DNA of 64,000 nucleotides from Rhynochetos jubatus (Eukaryota; Chordata; Aves; Eurypygiformes; Rhynochetidae), in contig CM050662.1 of assembly GCA_027574665.1 (NCBI GenBank), positions 7,532,501 through 7,596,500 of the forward strand. The letters run 5' to 3'. Positions 24,589 through 35,278 of this stretch are shown here, piece by piece. Numbering within the stretch: the stretch's first letter is position 1; each line of letters starts with the position of its first letter. The notes beneath the pieces are model-generated. The model saw only the letters and a list, made by a program, of their open reading frames with translations. It was not told where the DNA came from and searched no databases. The translations under genes and the position numbers were made by a program.

Positions 24589-26539
24589 TTTCAGTATTAG
24601 ATCTATGGAATTAAATCTCTGTCAAGGCCTTGTATCAAAGTAAGAGGGAATAGCTTTGGGTAGGCCCATTAAATAGACACACATCCCTGCAGTCCTCCTA
24701 AATTAGTATGTTTTAAGGCATCAGCTTAAATATCAGGACTGTGCCTTTTCCACTGCAACAAGACAAAAGAGGTTGGACTACTAAACTTTCTCAATTGCAA
24801 GCGTATCCTCAAGTAATGATCTACAAGTGTCGCTGGTCTCAAATTCCTCTAGTGAACCACTGCAAATTAGTCTCTCCTGCACAGTGGAATCTCTAGTATG
24901 AGCAGAGCCCTCCTGCGTGTATTACAAGAGAAAGGGATGGGCACAAACCCAAGAAACAATTGTGAGCAATCACCAGCTCTGGAAAAGAAAAGAGTTCCAG
25001 TCTCCAAAAGAGTGGAATGACAAGAAGACAGCACATAAATACTCAAAGTAAAATAAACGACAGAAGAAACAGGGAACATGCAAGATCTTGTGTGCAGTGA
25101 TTAGCAGCAGGTGTTCCTTGTATGGAGGGAAGATCTTTTTAGAAACTCAGGACCTACTTAGTAGAATAACAGTAAACAGGCAAAGAATTCTTTAAAAGCG
25201 AGGCAGACAGAAAAGGTCAAAAATTCACTTTATTTCATTTTTCTGCCATTGCTTTCTAAATGTGTACTGTATGTTAGACTGTAAACAATCCTGAGAAGAA
25301 TGTGTTTCCCTTCTTACATAAAGAGCCTCAGTTCTCTTTTTGTGTACTATTAAAAAACAGGTAATAATAATGATGAATAATGGCTCCAAGCTTCCTCGCA
25401 TGGGTGAATCTATTTTCAGACCTCGAAAGTGCTTGTGTGGATTCAGGCACAGCATGCGGTGCTTATCCACAATGAATCCACCTAGTTTGTTTTGGAATAT
25501 GACCTCGTTCTATTCAAATTAATTAAATCAAACCCTGTGAGTAAAAGCAATATCCGCTTGCATCTGATTTTTGAAAAATTTATACGCCTTTGGAGCTCCA
25601 AATTTGTTGTTGTACATGTCAAACATGCAGTACGTACTTTCACATATCTGTTAACTTTTACATCTATAGCCTTGTCTGTATCAATTATTTCTGAAATATT
25701 TAATTTTTAATCATTCTACCAAACTCACTATTATTGTAAAATGAAAGCAAACTTAAGTAGTTTCACAAAAAATCTGGATCTAATTCTAAAATTCCAATTT
25801 CTCTGGCGGAAAATAAAGAAATAACTGAATAAAAAAGATTGGGGGAAAAAAGCATGGAAAAAAAGTAAGCACTGGGTACAATATTAGGTAACCATCTTGA
25901 AATACAATAGTAGGTGTCACCCTCTCATGATTCACAAGAACAATGTTATTTTTATCATCTCTTGCTATTACAAACCTGAAATGCAATTTGACTATTAGTC
26001 TTTGTGCACTGTGTTTTCAGAGTAAAAATTCAAAAGGAAATCCTTTAAGTCCAGGATTCTGGTTCTTCCGATAAGCACTTTTTTATAAGGTGGTTGTTAT
26101 TTGCATTGTCTCCCTGTCTAGGCTTACCAGCTGGGATGCACAAACACTAGTACATACAAAGCATGAACATGACAAGAAGTGAGGGCACAATCACAGCAGC
26201 CTGGGCCTAGGTTAGCTTAAGGTGCAATTAATCTTACCCCAATATAAGACACAAATAGTGTGGAGAGATCTTATCCTTGCCATAGTAGCATGAAGAAAGT
26301 CCTTGGATAAAGACAGAGAAAGATTTCTCATGTAATTATAGTGTGAGGAAAGTTTGTTTGTAAAGTAAGTAAAGTAAAATGGATTATTGTTTTTCCTGTT
26401 ATAATTTTTTCACTTATATCCTTTACAAACATCTTCTGGGTTTTGGATACTGTGAGAAACTTGATTTCTTTGCACTTGACTTTAACCTACCTTAGGTCAA
26501 GGGTGATTTAAAAATGATTAGGTAAGTATGAGGTGTTCC

Positions 26540-27345
26540 TTACCCTTAGAGTGTGCAGATCTCCAAACTCAGCACAAGGATCTCCCAACACCAAGCACCC
26601 AGACGCTGGGGTGTAACGAGTATCAAGAAGTGCTTTGGAAGATGCTTGATGGAGATCAGACATTAAAATCTATTGAAGCATCCTGAGGAGGAGACTAAGA
26701 CAAAGATCAAGAAAGAGGGAATTGTCTCCAGCTGTATAAAAAAAAAGCTTTCTCAGGATACTGCAGAGAACATTGGAAGACCAAGGGCATTTGGGGGCAA
26801 GACACCCTTTTGGTCTGTTACACACGTAACATAAAGAATGGCTTACCCACAAGAACACTGATACAAGGGACATGGTTCTAAAGAAATAGAAAGGGGTGAA
26901 TTTGCAGAAGGAAACTGCTGAATAGAAAAGATCTGGCATAGTAAAGGACAGTTACCCAAATGAAAAGCTAAACTTAGAATAATATGACCTGAGACATGCC
27001 TGTCCATGAAAGACAGGTAAAACTAGTAGTTGGACTTAAAAGATAAGTGGAATTTAATCAAATGGCCTATAAAGAGCAGAGTGCTCCAAAGGGCTGGAAG
27101 GCATTTGAAATTATGCTAGATGAGCTGCTGGGAAAGCCTTTGTCCCTGAAAGAATAGCCTCAGGTTGGGACAATTGGGAATGGTATAAATTAGCCCATGT
27201 TAAGAAAACCTGGAAGTCTTGGAAGTTGACTGACCCAGAGGCAAAGCAACTCATCCAAGAGACCATGCGATTTTGACTGACTCTATTCATAGTGTAACAA
27301 AAGATTATATAAGTGAGGAATAAAAGAAGTTTATTTGAAGAATAA
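26540..27345 (+). other. Purine-rich block, unclassified, LTR-like features
   Basis: This block has a different texture from its flanks. It is rich in A and G on the + strand with GAAAG, GGAAGA and AAGAA words. It contains a hairpin (CCTGTC and GACAGG around 27000-27022) and ends with a TATATAAG element near 27306 followed at once by GGAATAAAAG. A TATA-like box and an AATAAA signal within a few bases of each other would fit the U3-R region of an avian endogenous retroviral LTR, but I cannot match it to a family and found no clear TG...CA ends. It could equally be unique sequence. Confidence 0.22.
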
Positions 27346-29057
27346 AATAATAGCAGTGATCACAGAGGTCTTCCTTTAAATTTGAAGGAGAAATTCTGTT
27401 TTCAGCCTCTCATGCTTAGGGACTACACTAGCTTTACCACCTGCTTACAAAGGATTTATTAAGAAAGAATATCCCAGAGCTGTACTCCCAGAAACTCCAG
27501 AACTTCAAGAAACAGGACAGATCGGTTTCAATATATTATATTCCTTTTAAATATTGGCAGCTGAGGGTTGGAATAATGAAAAAACTTATCCAGAGATAGA
27601 AAGGACAAATCCAAAGAGCTTTTGTGTTGTTAACATTAAGTTAATGACAAGCCCATACATATACCTTGTCAGATTTGAAATTGAGCTTCTTCCATGTACT
27701 GCATGCAGGTATATTTGACTGGGATTTATTTAGACAGACAAGAGTAGGTTGTCTACTCTACATCTATTTTCAGAATAGAAAGACTGCCTACTTTCTTTTT
27801 AGAAAAATGAAGTGCTTCATTAAAAAAATGTGACCCTATTTATACTTTGTAGCAGTATTAGGTCAATGTGGACCTTGGAGATTTCAAAATTATGGAGCTA
27901 TTTTCAAAAATGCTATTCACCAGAGTGAACCACTGGTAACTTTTACCAGAAGGCATGTTTTTCAGTACCAGATTATTCTTATAGTTATTCTCAGATCTGT
28001 TTAAAACCTGGAGAGAATCAATAGGCCTATAAGGTACTTGCACAGAATCAACCTACTATCCCTATGCTACTTAGTTTTCCTCTATTTAGACATTCAAGAA
28101 TTACATACGTCCTTTTCCCCAGGATATTACAATGGCAGCTGAGACTCAGCTTATTGTTCACTGCAATTCCCAAATATACTATGCTACTTAGTATAATTAT
28201 CTGTCTTGATGGGATGGCTTACGTGAGGTGAGCCACTGGCTACAGATACGGCCATCTCACCAAATTTCAGAAATTTCCATCACTTCATTTTCTATTACAC
28301 GTAACTCTGAATCTTGGCTGATATTCAACTTCATTTTAAAAGGTAGTTTTTAAGCGTATACGTTGCTTTTTTAATTAAACGGGTGAAAAGAACTTAGAAA
28401 AATTATTTTGTGTGTATATACATGTAAAAATTCCATGTGAAGACACATATGAAGAACTTGCAATTTCAATGAACACTTCTCAGTACTTTAAAGGCAAATT
28501 ACACTTCCTCATCTCTTCTTTATAAATATGATTTCTAAATGCTTAAATAAAGACGCAGCTTGTTGAGCCAACCGTTCAAACTGAAGGAAAGGAACGGGCT
28601 TGTCCGAAGCACCCGTAGTGTGGAAAGTGCTCCGAACAGCATTTGCTCCCTTCTGCTCTCCACTGCAGCTGCACGCAGAGCATTTGACGCTACGCTTAAA
28701 ATGTAGAACTAGATTCACAGGACAAGGACAACAAAAAGTGTTCAACTTCTGTGTTCACCTCTAAGCTTTCGCCTTCTTTGTCCACTGATTCCCCAAATGA
28801 GAGATGGACAACTGCCAAATGGACAGCCTTTTTGTAAAGGGCGCAGATAGCTTCCTTCTCTTCTCTGAGCAGAAGGTGGTTTCACAGTCTCAGAGATCAA
28901 GACAGTGGTAACTGCTCACAATACAAACCAGGCAGAAGTTATAAATCAACTGCACATGGCTTATTTTTAGTAAATAGACGATGATGAAGCTAAATTTGCC
29001 TAGATAAATAGTGATTATACAGGGTATAAGGCTTTTCTGATGCATGCATGCAAGCTG

Positions 29058-29071
29058 CATTAATATTAATG
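29058..29071. repeat. 14-bp perfect palindrome in a TGCATGCATGC context
   Basis: CATTAATATTAATG is a perfect palindrome. It lies a few bases right of an alternating TGCATGCATG stretch, and GACGTTGCATATGC follows. The dense ATTA and ATGCA words resemble homeodomain or POU sites; function is not shown. Confidence 0.5.
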
Positions 29072-30008
29072 ACGTTGCATATGCCTTGAGAAGACACAAT
29101 CATTGTTCACTGAAAGAAATCCTCTATCAGTCCTCAAACATAACGATACAAAGACAGTAATCACTTATTAGCTCATTGCATATAGGCTGGTGGAAATAAA
29201 GCACTGCTATTTTAGCAGCCCTCTGATGGAATGCCCTGATTGTAATCTCCCGACACAGTGTCCCTTGCAACCATTTCAAAGCAGTTAAAATCTTATTGGC
29301 ATATTCAAAGTACCTACTGCTGACAGGGCTTGCTGTCACTAAGAAACCAATGAAGTGATTTGCATTTGGAGTGTGATTGTGAAGCAGCAACATAATACAC
29401 TGTGATTAGGGGACTGAGTGAAACACTTCTAAAAAGAAGAGCGAGCACAGGATTAAAACTTCATATGACGTATTTTTGGAACTCACTTTTTCTACTGCGA
29501 ACCCTATTGCCCCCAAAATCTAGGAGTCCACTAGCACTTATCCAGTTCCAACGCACAGCTAGGTTGATGGGAACCTAGACCCTCTGCTGCACTTGACAGA
29601 TCTATGCTGATTTACGTCACTGACAATCTGGATCAAGATTCATTGCTGCTATGTGCTGTGAGCAAAGTAACATGGAAGATACTTAACGTCTGTTTGACTG
29701 TACGATTCAGCTTTAGAAATAATTATTTGGGTTTTGGTACAGACAACAGCATACCCTTGTGAATGAAGCTGGGTTTACCCACAAGAACTGTGGCAAAGAT
29801 GACTTTATATGGTCCTTTTTTTTCCCAAAGGAACAGTCATCAACACCCAGACTCATAATGTGTGATTTGTATTTGAATCAAAAAAGCACACAGTTACAAA
29901 AATCCAACATTAACCTCTTTGTAGATCAGTCCTTTGACACAGACAGGACATAAACATTATGATTCATTTTCAACTAGCAACACCTTTACGATTCCACACC
30001 TTGACAGG

Positions 30009-30528
30009 TCATAGAATCACAGACTGGTTTGGGTTGGAAGGGACCTTAAAGATCATCCAGTTCCAACCCCCTGCCATGGGCAGGGACACCCTCCACTAGA
30101 CCAGGTTGCTCCAAGCCTCATCCAGCCTGGCCTTGGACACTGCCAGAGATAGGGCACCCACAGCTTCTCTGGGCAACCTGTCCCAGTGCCTCCCCACCCT
30201 CTCTGGGAAGAACTTCTTCCTGATATCTAGTCTAAATCTACCCACTTTCAGATTAAACCCCTTATCCCTTGTCCTGTCACTACAGGCCCTTGTAAAAAGC
30301 CCCCCCCCAGCCTACTTGTAGGCCCCTTCAGGTACTGGAAGGCGCTATATGGTCTCCCCGAAGCCTTCTCTTCTCCAGGCTGAACAAGCTCAACTCTCTC
30401 AGCCTGTCCCCACAGCAGAGGGGCTCCAGCCCTCGGAGCATCTTCGTGGCCTCCTCTGGACTCACTCCAACTGGTTGATATCCTTCTTATGCTGAGGGCT
30501 CCACAGCTGGACACAGCCCCAGATGCCA
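30009..30528 (-). mobile_element. CR1 LINE 3' end, 5'-truncated, about 0.5 kb
   Basis: On the + strand it opens with CATAGAATCACAGACTGG and GGTTTGGGTTGGAAGGGACC, then continues through the CR1 3' UTR. It goes further into the element than the 18-kb copy: after CTGTCACTACAGG it has GTAGGCCCCTTCAGGTACTG, GAAGCCTTCTCTTCTCCAGG, CTCAGCCTGTCCCCACAGCA and CACAGCTGGACACAGCCCC, the avian CR1 segment just before the UTR. It is on the - strand and truncated at its 5' end at about 30528. A nine-base C-run at 30300-30308 may be an indel-prone site. Confidence 0.95.
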
Positions 30529-31213
30529 TGACTTTATTGCTCATTTATAATCTGCTGTGCATCATATGTTATCCTCCCTTAAAGTGTGGATGTATGGGTG
30601 GTAACACGGGGGACCATGTTACAGTTTTCTGGCTGCTGCTTCTGGGGCAGGCGTAACCCCTGAAAGGAAGAGGGGACTGGATGGGTCTTCCTCTGTGTGC
30701 AGCGGAGGCTGGGAGTGGATGGGGAACCATTTTTGCACTGGAACAAGTCAGACATTGAGCCTGGAGGAATCTGTAGTTCACGCAGACAGGATGAAATTGC
30801 TAAATAAACCAAGGAACAAAACTAAGTCTGAGAAGTAATAAGGATAGAGGAATTTCTCCAAAGAACCTGAACAGATGTAATGAACTTATTGCCAATGAGC
30901 TGCTGCGATGAAAGGATGAAGGAAATCACACCCCACACCCCCCTGCACGGTACAATCCTTTGTGATCTTACCAAGCTGATTGCAATTTCATTATTCTAGC
31001 GGATGTTTTAGTAGAACCTTGCCTCTGAGATGCAAGGTCCTTTTAGGGACGCTTGCTTGAAAAGCAAAAGGTGCAGTAAGATCTATGTTAAATCCTCAGA
31101 TGAGTTTGGACTCTGCCATATTGCTCTAAAGTGCATCTCTTGCTCTAAAAGCAAGTCTTCTGTGAAGCAGCATTTATAGACTAAATGAAACTCTAACAGT
31201 CCTGTCTTTACAG
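30529..31213. other. Non-coding DNA, first part GC-richer
   Basis: Immediately right of the CR1 copy, 30590-30790 is noticeably GC-richer than the surroundings and contains overlapping - strand open frames of 70-77 codons with no recognisable product. This may be old repeat debris, but it does not match CR1 as I know it. The rest is AT-rich. Confidence 0.5.
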
Positions 31214-31303
31214 GCATACTAACAGAATGACTGAGCTTGATCCCTGGGACAAAACACCACTACGTCAACTCCTGTGTCGATGTATCTTAGCCCTTATCGT
31301 AAG
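31214..31303 (+). CDS. Possible 90-nt exon with an in-frame ATG
   Basis: The segment is bounded by an acceptor-like TCCTGTCTTTACAG and a donor-like AAG then GTATGTTC. One frame is open and holds an ATG at 31227 (A at -3), giving MTELDPWDKTPLRQLLCRCI and a few more residues, and it ends with two leftover bases. The acceptor at 32347 begins with the one base needed to complete that codon, so the two candidate exons are phase-compatible. The product is not recognised. The site scores are judged by eye and coincidence is quite possible. Confidence 0.18.
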
Positions 31304-32347
31304 GTATGTTCACAGCCCTCTGCCCCTCCCTCCTCTCCACAGCGATTCACAACTTGTAAACAGTTCCACACTAATGAGGCATCACTGGAAAGTGTTGCAG
31401 GACCCAAGATGACAGGGCGGTGTTCCCCGAGGGCCAAAATTCCAGTGCTTCATTGCGTTTGCAGGCTTTGACATATAAGTACCAAGCAGCTGGAGTTTTC
31501 AACTCTATCAGCTGAAGGTTGGCCTTTGCCACTGAGTTGTCATAATCAAGAATATGGATAAATTCTAAGTCCCCTCTGTAATTTCACACTTACGCACATC
31601 CAAACGATTTTTTTTCTTTACTACTTTTTCTATTTAAAGTCTTAGCCAGCAATAAATGTTAGGAAATACTAACAGCATTCACTAGAATGGATGCTAGTCT
31701 CCTCTCAGTACTTCCCAGAGAAATGGTCCCTTTATCAATATGGCAAGAGCAATAGGTTGGGATACTGCACTGCTTTTCCATCTCAGCTTTACTTTTAAAA
31801 ACTGCATAGGTAATCTCTGAACATCATGGTTGCACAGGAAATAATCAAAATACACAGAAGTTACCTGTGTAACCAATGCCTGGTTGTAAAGAATCCACAG
31901 GAGGAGTCCAGAGATGTGAGCTCACCTCTGAGAAGAGGAGGTGCTAATTCACATGATAATAATGTAATGATACCCTCTGGGAGTAGTAACATGGTATGTC
32001 TTCTGGGAAAGCCAACAAGAAAAATTTCCATCTTTCTGTTTTTCAATGACTTTTTCTCATGCCTAGGACAATTTGCTAGTCTTCGCCTAGTTCTAGAAAC
32101 CGCATCACTAAAATGAGTAAGGAAAATATTAAGAGATGGAGAAGAAAAAAAAAAAAGAGACTTCCTGATAAGACAGCAAGAAGAGAACTTTATATAAGTT
32201 GGGAGTCAGTGGAAGTCTGCTGGTTCCATTGATGTCAACAGCAGAGTTCCTATCGACTGCACTTTCACATCTTCTTCTGTTTCAATCTCGGGTTTGTTTG
32301 GTTTTATTTTTTTTAAACAGAACTGACAAGCAATTTTTCTTTTTCAG
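31304..32347. other. Gene-free sequence; intron if the flanking exons are real
   Basis: A 1.04-kb stretch beginning GTATGT and ending TTTTTCTTTTTCAG. Otherwise plain AT-rich DNA with short random frames on both strands. Confidence 0.4.
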
Positions 32348-32519
32348 CTATGTTAATATACTGGAACGTAGCCCTCGTGAGCTCATGATGGCATGTGGTG
32401 ATATTCACCTTGTAATGCCATGCATGGTGTTGCTCTGTAACGAGATGATTCAGTGGAGACACGGCAGAGTTTTAAATGGCATTATACCGGATTTGCCAAA
32501 CTGTACTGCTAAAGCCTAA
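32348..32519 (+). CDS. Possible terminal exon ending at a TAA stop
   Basis: A strong pyrimidine tract and CAG (TTTTTCTTTTTCAG) precede this segment. Joined to the exon at 31214-31303 the frame reads on through ILERSPRELMMACGDIHLVM and MIQWRHGRVLNG to a TAA at 32517. The complete frame from the ATG at 31227 would be 82 residues. No AATAAA is evident just downstream and the protein is unfamiliar. The composition (several Met, Cys and Arg) looks more like coding sequence than the neighbouring frames, but evidence is limited to splice grammar and openness. Confidence 0.2.
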
Positions 32520-34076
32520 ACCAACAGGCCTTACTGGATTGCTCGCTGTAACAGCAGCAACAAAAACTACAACCACCATGTTCATTACCTTTGGTTGTTG
32601 AGGGTTTTTTTAAAGATCTGATGTTTTATCTATATGTAACGTTGCAGGTGTTGAAAGTCTGGATTGGTCAGACTAGGTCAGCAAGACATGCCATGAGGCC
32701 ACTTCCTATTCTCATCAGTGGTTTGAAAATTCTTGCGTTAGGCTCCTCTGCTCTGACATTACTATAATGTTCTGGTATCTGGAAGACAGGAAATGTGTAC
32801 AAGGCTATACAATGACATACACTGTCCCATTATAAATTATATGACAGTTTAAACACTTTGTGTAACACCACCCCAGGAGAAAAGGAAAGGGAGGATGACA
32901 CAGATTTTTTTTTAGAACTGACAGAATATCACTATATATCAGCTAGTTATTAAACCAGAAAAGTGTATTTCAGAAATACATGGGCTTTTTATCTTTGTTC
33001 CTTGAACAGCAGCAGGTAGCTCCACATCTCAGGCCAACTAACTACCACCACTCTTCAGAAACTGCTGAAAACTATAATATGAATGTTGATGGAAAGTGTA
33101 ATTGCATCTGATTTTAAAAATACACAGTTTCTGACTGTATCATTACAGGACAGTAAATCCCTCAATAAAGGAATAGAACATCTTTCTGTGACAAAAGCAA
33201 TACCCCAAACAAGCAGCCAGTAATTCAGCATCACAGTGACTTTTTCTGTCAATACAATGCATTAGTTAGGGACTAAGATGAAGGTCCTCACTGCATACAA
33301 AGGGCATGAGCTTAATGTTCAAACTATAAGTTGAGTTAGGGAATATAAACATTTTTTTTTGCTGTAAGCTGATGGACTTTCCATGCAAAAAATAATAGCC
33401 AAAAAATCCATGCAACTGAAAAAAAAAATGTTTTTCATAAATCGCAAACAAGGAGAAATAGTCAGTACATAAAATAAGAAATGACCTTCCATTGCCAAGC
33501 CACTGCATAACTCTCTCCGTTAATACTTCTTCTGAGCCTTAAAAAGATTGACGATACAGTCCAGACAGTTATCAGCAGTGGAGAGTCAAGAAAGTCTGGT
33601 ATAAATTTTTAAAAATGAGAGAGTGATTCAGAAATAAAAATAATAAAAGAATGTATCTAGGTTCCAATTATTTTATGCATGCAAGAAAGAGTAGTATGTA
33701 CATATATATCTATTCTAAAACATAGAAAAAGAAAAATAACAATAACCAAGGAAGAAAGACTCATTAAAATTGACTTTTAAGTTACACTTCAGTGTTTTTT
33801 GAGAGGTAAAGGTGTATGAAATGTGTATCAAAATTTCAGAAGTGTTCTTTCAAATGTAAATTCTTCTACCAGAGAGTTACTGCTATTCAGCTGTCAAGAG
33901 AAATTAAATACAAAGTTATTGTAATTATATATCTTAAGGAGGGGGGGAAATATTTCACTTGAGTTTTTTCTATGAGCTCCACACACAAAAGTAACACCAC
34001 AGGCAAATAAAATATTACTTTGGCTTTTTAAAAAGTAATTCCATTCCACAGTTCAACAGAGAATAAACCCATTGCT
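32520..34076. other. AT-rich non-coding DNA
   Basis: No gene, named repeat or obvious motif seen. There are short homopolymers (for example near 33350 and 33420) and a G-run near 33942. Open frames are short and featureless. Confidence 0.6.
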
Positions 34077-34142
34077 CAGAAAGGCAAAGGAACAAAATTA
34101 GGGAACCAACATTTTCAAGTTACCGGTAACTCCAAAGTAGTC
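34077..34142 (+). repeat. Left arm of a 66-bp inverted repeat
   Basis: This segment begins CAGAAAGGCAAAGG and contains TTAGGGAACCAACATTTTCA and CGGTAACTCCAAAGTAGTC. Its reverse complement recurs at 35213-35278 with about six differences and no gaps. Longer identical blocks (TTAGGGAACCAACATTTTCA is identical in both) exclude chance. Similarity stops sharply at both sides of the arm. It matches no transposon end that I recognise. Confidence 0.9.
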
Positions 34143-35212
34143 TGCACTATTCTTTTATGTGCACTTCCATTTGTTTAAAATTCCCATTTAAAAGACTGCT
34201 ATCATCACTCATAGCTACATTATGGGTCTCTGAAGAAAGATGGAAAAGGATAGAAGCTTTTTGCTGTTTTGACACAAAATGTAGCATTTCTCTTACCAAG
34301 GTCTGGAAGTTTCTGGCTCTGTTCTCAGTGCATTTTCCAAACAGCGATTCGTGCTTCAGCAACTTCTCCTGACAGCACAGACCATCTCCTGAAGGACCCA
34401 TTTGTCCACCTCTTCCTCCCTTTCCACCACTGCTGTACGAAAATCCTCCCTCCAGAATATAAAAGTACATTGACAGCCACACTGACTACTTCTGTATCCC
34501 TTTATATGATTTATTCTTGCCTCTTTCTCATAATCTCATTAATACCAACTATAGTCCACTATTTTCCACTGAGACAGTAAAAGAACATAAATAGTGCCCT
34601 AATTTATTTTGTGCTCATGCTGGGCTTGAAACTGCCACCATGGAATAAAGTAGTCTTCTGTGCAAACAAGGTTCTCAGGATACATACCCCAAAAAGAAGT
34701 TCTAGTAGAGATGGACAACAGTAAGAGCTGCTGGGAACCCAGTTTACTGTAGAAATCACCAACTTAGAAGAGTATGTGCTCTGAACATGAAATTAACCCG
34801 TTTGCTCCCCACTAGATTTGGATCACAAAGTAAAAAATTCATGTCAATACACTTTACTGCAGACTGCACACCACCTTGCCACTCCTCCTGTCAAAGCTCC
34901 CGTTACTTTACATACACAGAAACTCTTGTCTCAATACCTACCACTAAACTGGTAATTCAGAGCAAATCTGGATAGACTGCAGGCTAAAGGAAGATCAGTG
35001 AATATGAAATGCTGATGAAGAGTTGGTTAGTGTTTAAGGAGAAGTGATTACAAATATTCTCGCAGACTATTGGAGAAATAGATAATTTTTAAGAAAAGTG
35101 GTGATTTTTAAGAAAAAGTCTTCAATCTTTTAAATTTATAGACTTTTTGAAAAGTCATAAAGTGAAAGGAAATTTCACTGCAAAGAAATACCAGACTGGA
35201 ATTCCTACTACC
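34143..35212. other. 1.07-kb interior between inverted repeat arms
   Basis: No transposase-like frame is present. Overlapping frames of 103 and 111 codons at 34269-34580 (+) and 34147-34482 (-) are featureless. Near the right side there is a 20-bp direct duplication (AATTTTTAAGAAAAGTG then ATTTTTAAGAAAAAGT at 35084-35119). Two small hairpins follow (GACTTTT/AAAAGTC near 35141 and AGTGAAA/TTTCACT near 35161). If the whole 1.2 kb is one element it is non-autonomous. Confidence 0.5.
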
Positions 35213-35278
35213 GACTACTTTGGAGTTACCGGCAGTTTGAAAATGTTGGTTCCCTAACTTTCTTCCTTTGTCTTTCTG
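35213..35278 (-). repeat. Right arm of the 66-bp inverted repeat
   Basis: The reverse complement of 34077-34142, about 90% identical by eye. On the + strand it runs from GACTACTTTGGAGTTACCGG to CTTTGTCTTTCTG. The outer ends of the pair are therefore CAG and CTG, as in many hAT-superfamily elements. Flanking 7-mers CATTGCT (left) and AATTCCT (right) agree at five of seven positions, which is too weak to call a target-site duplication. Confidence 0.9.

Larger units (their letters stand above)
18357..30008. other. Long gene-poor stretch between two CR1 copies
   Basis: About 11.6 kb without a recognised gene. Items listed separately are a possible - strand exon at 21700-21867, a triple 12-bp repeat at 20036, a stem-loop at 24565, a repeat-like block at 26540-27345 and a small palindrome at 29058. 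A 155-codon - strand frame at 20589-21056 has no recognisable domain. The remainder is plain AT-rich DNA. Confidence 0.55.
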
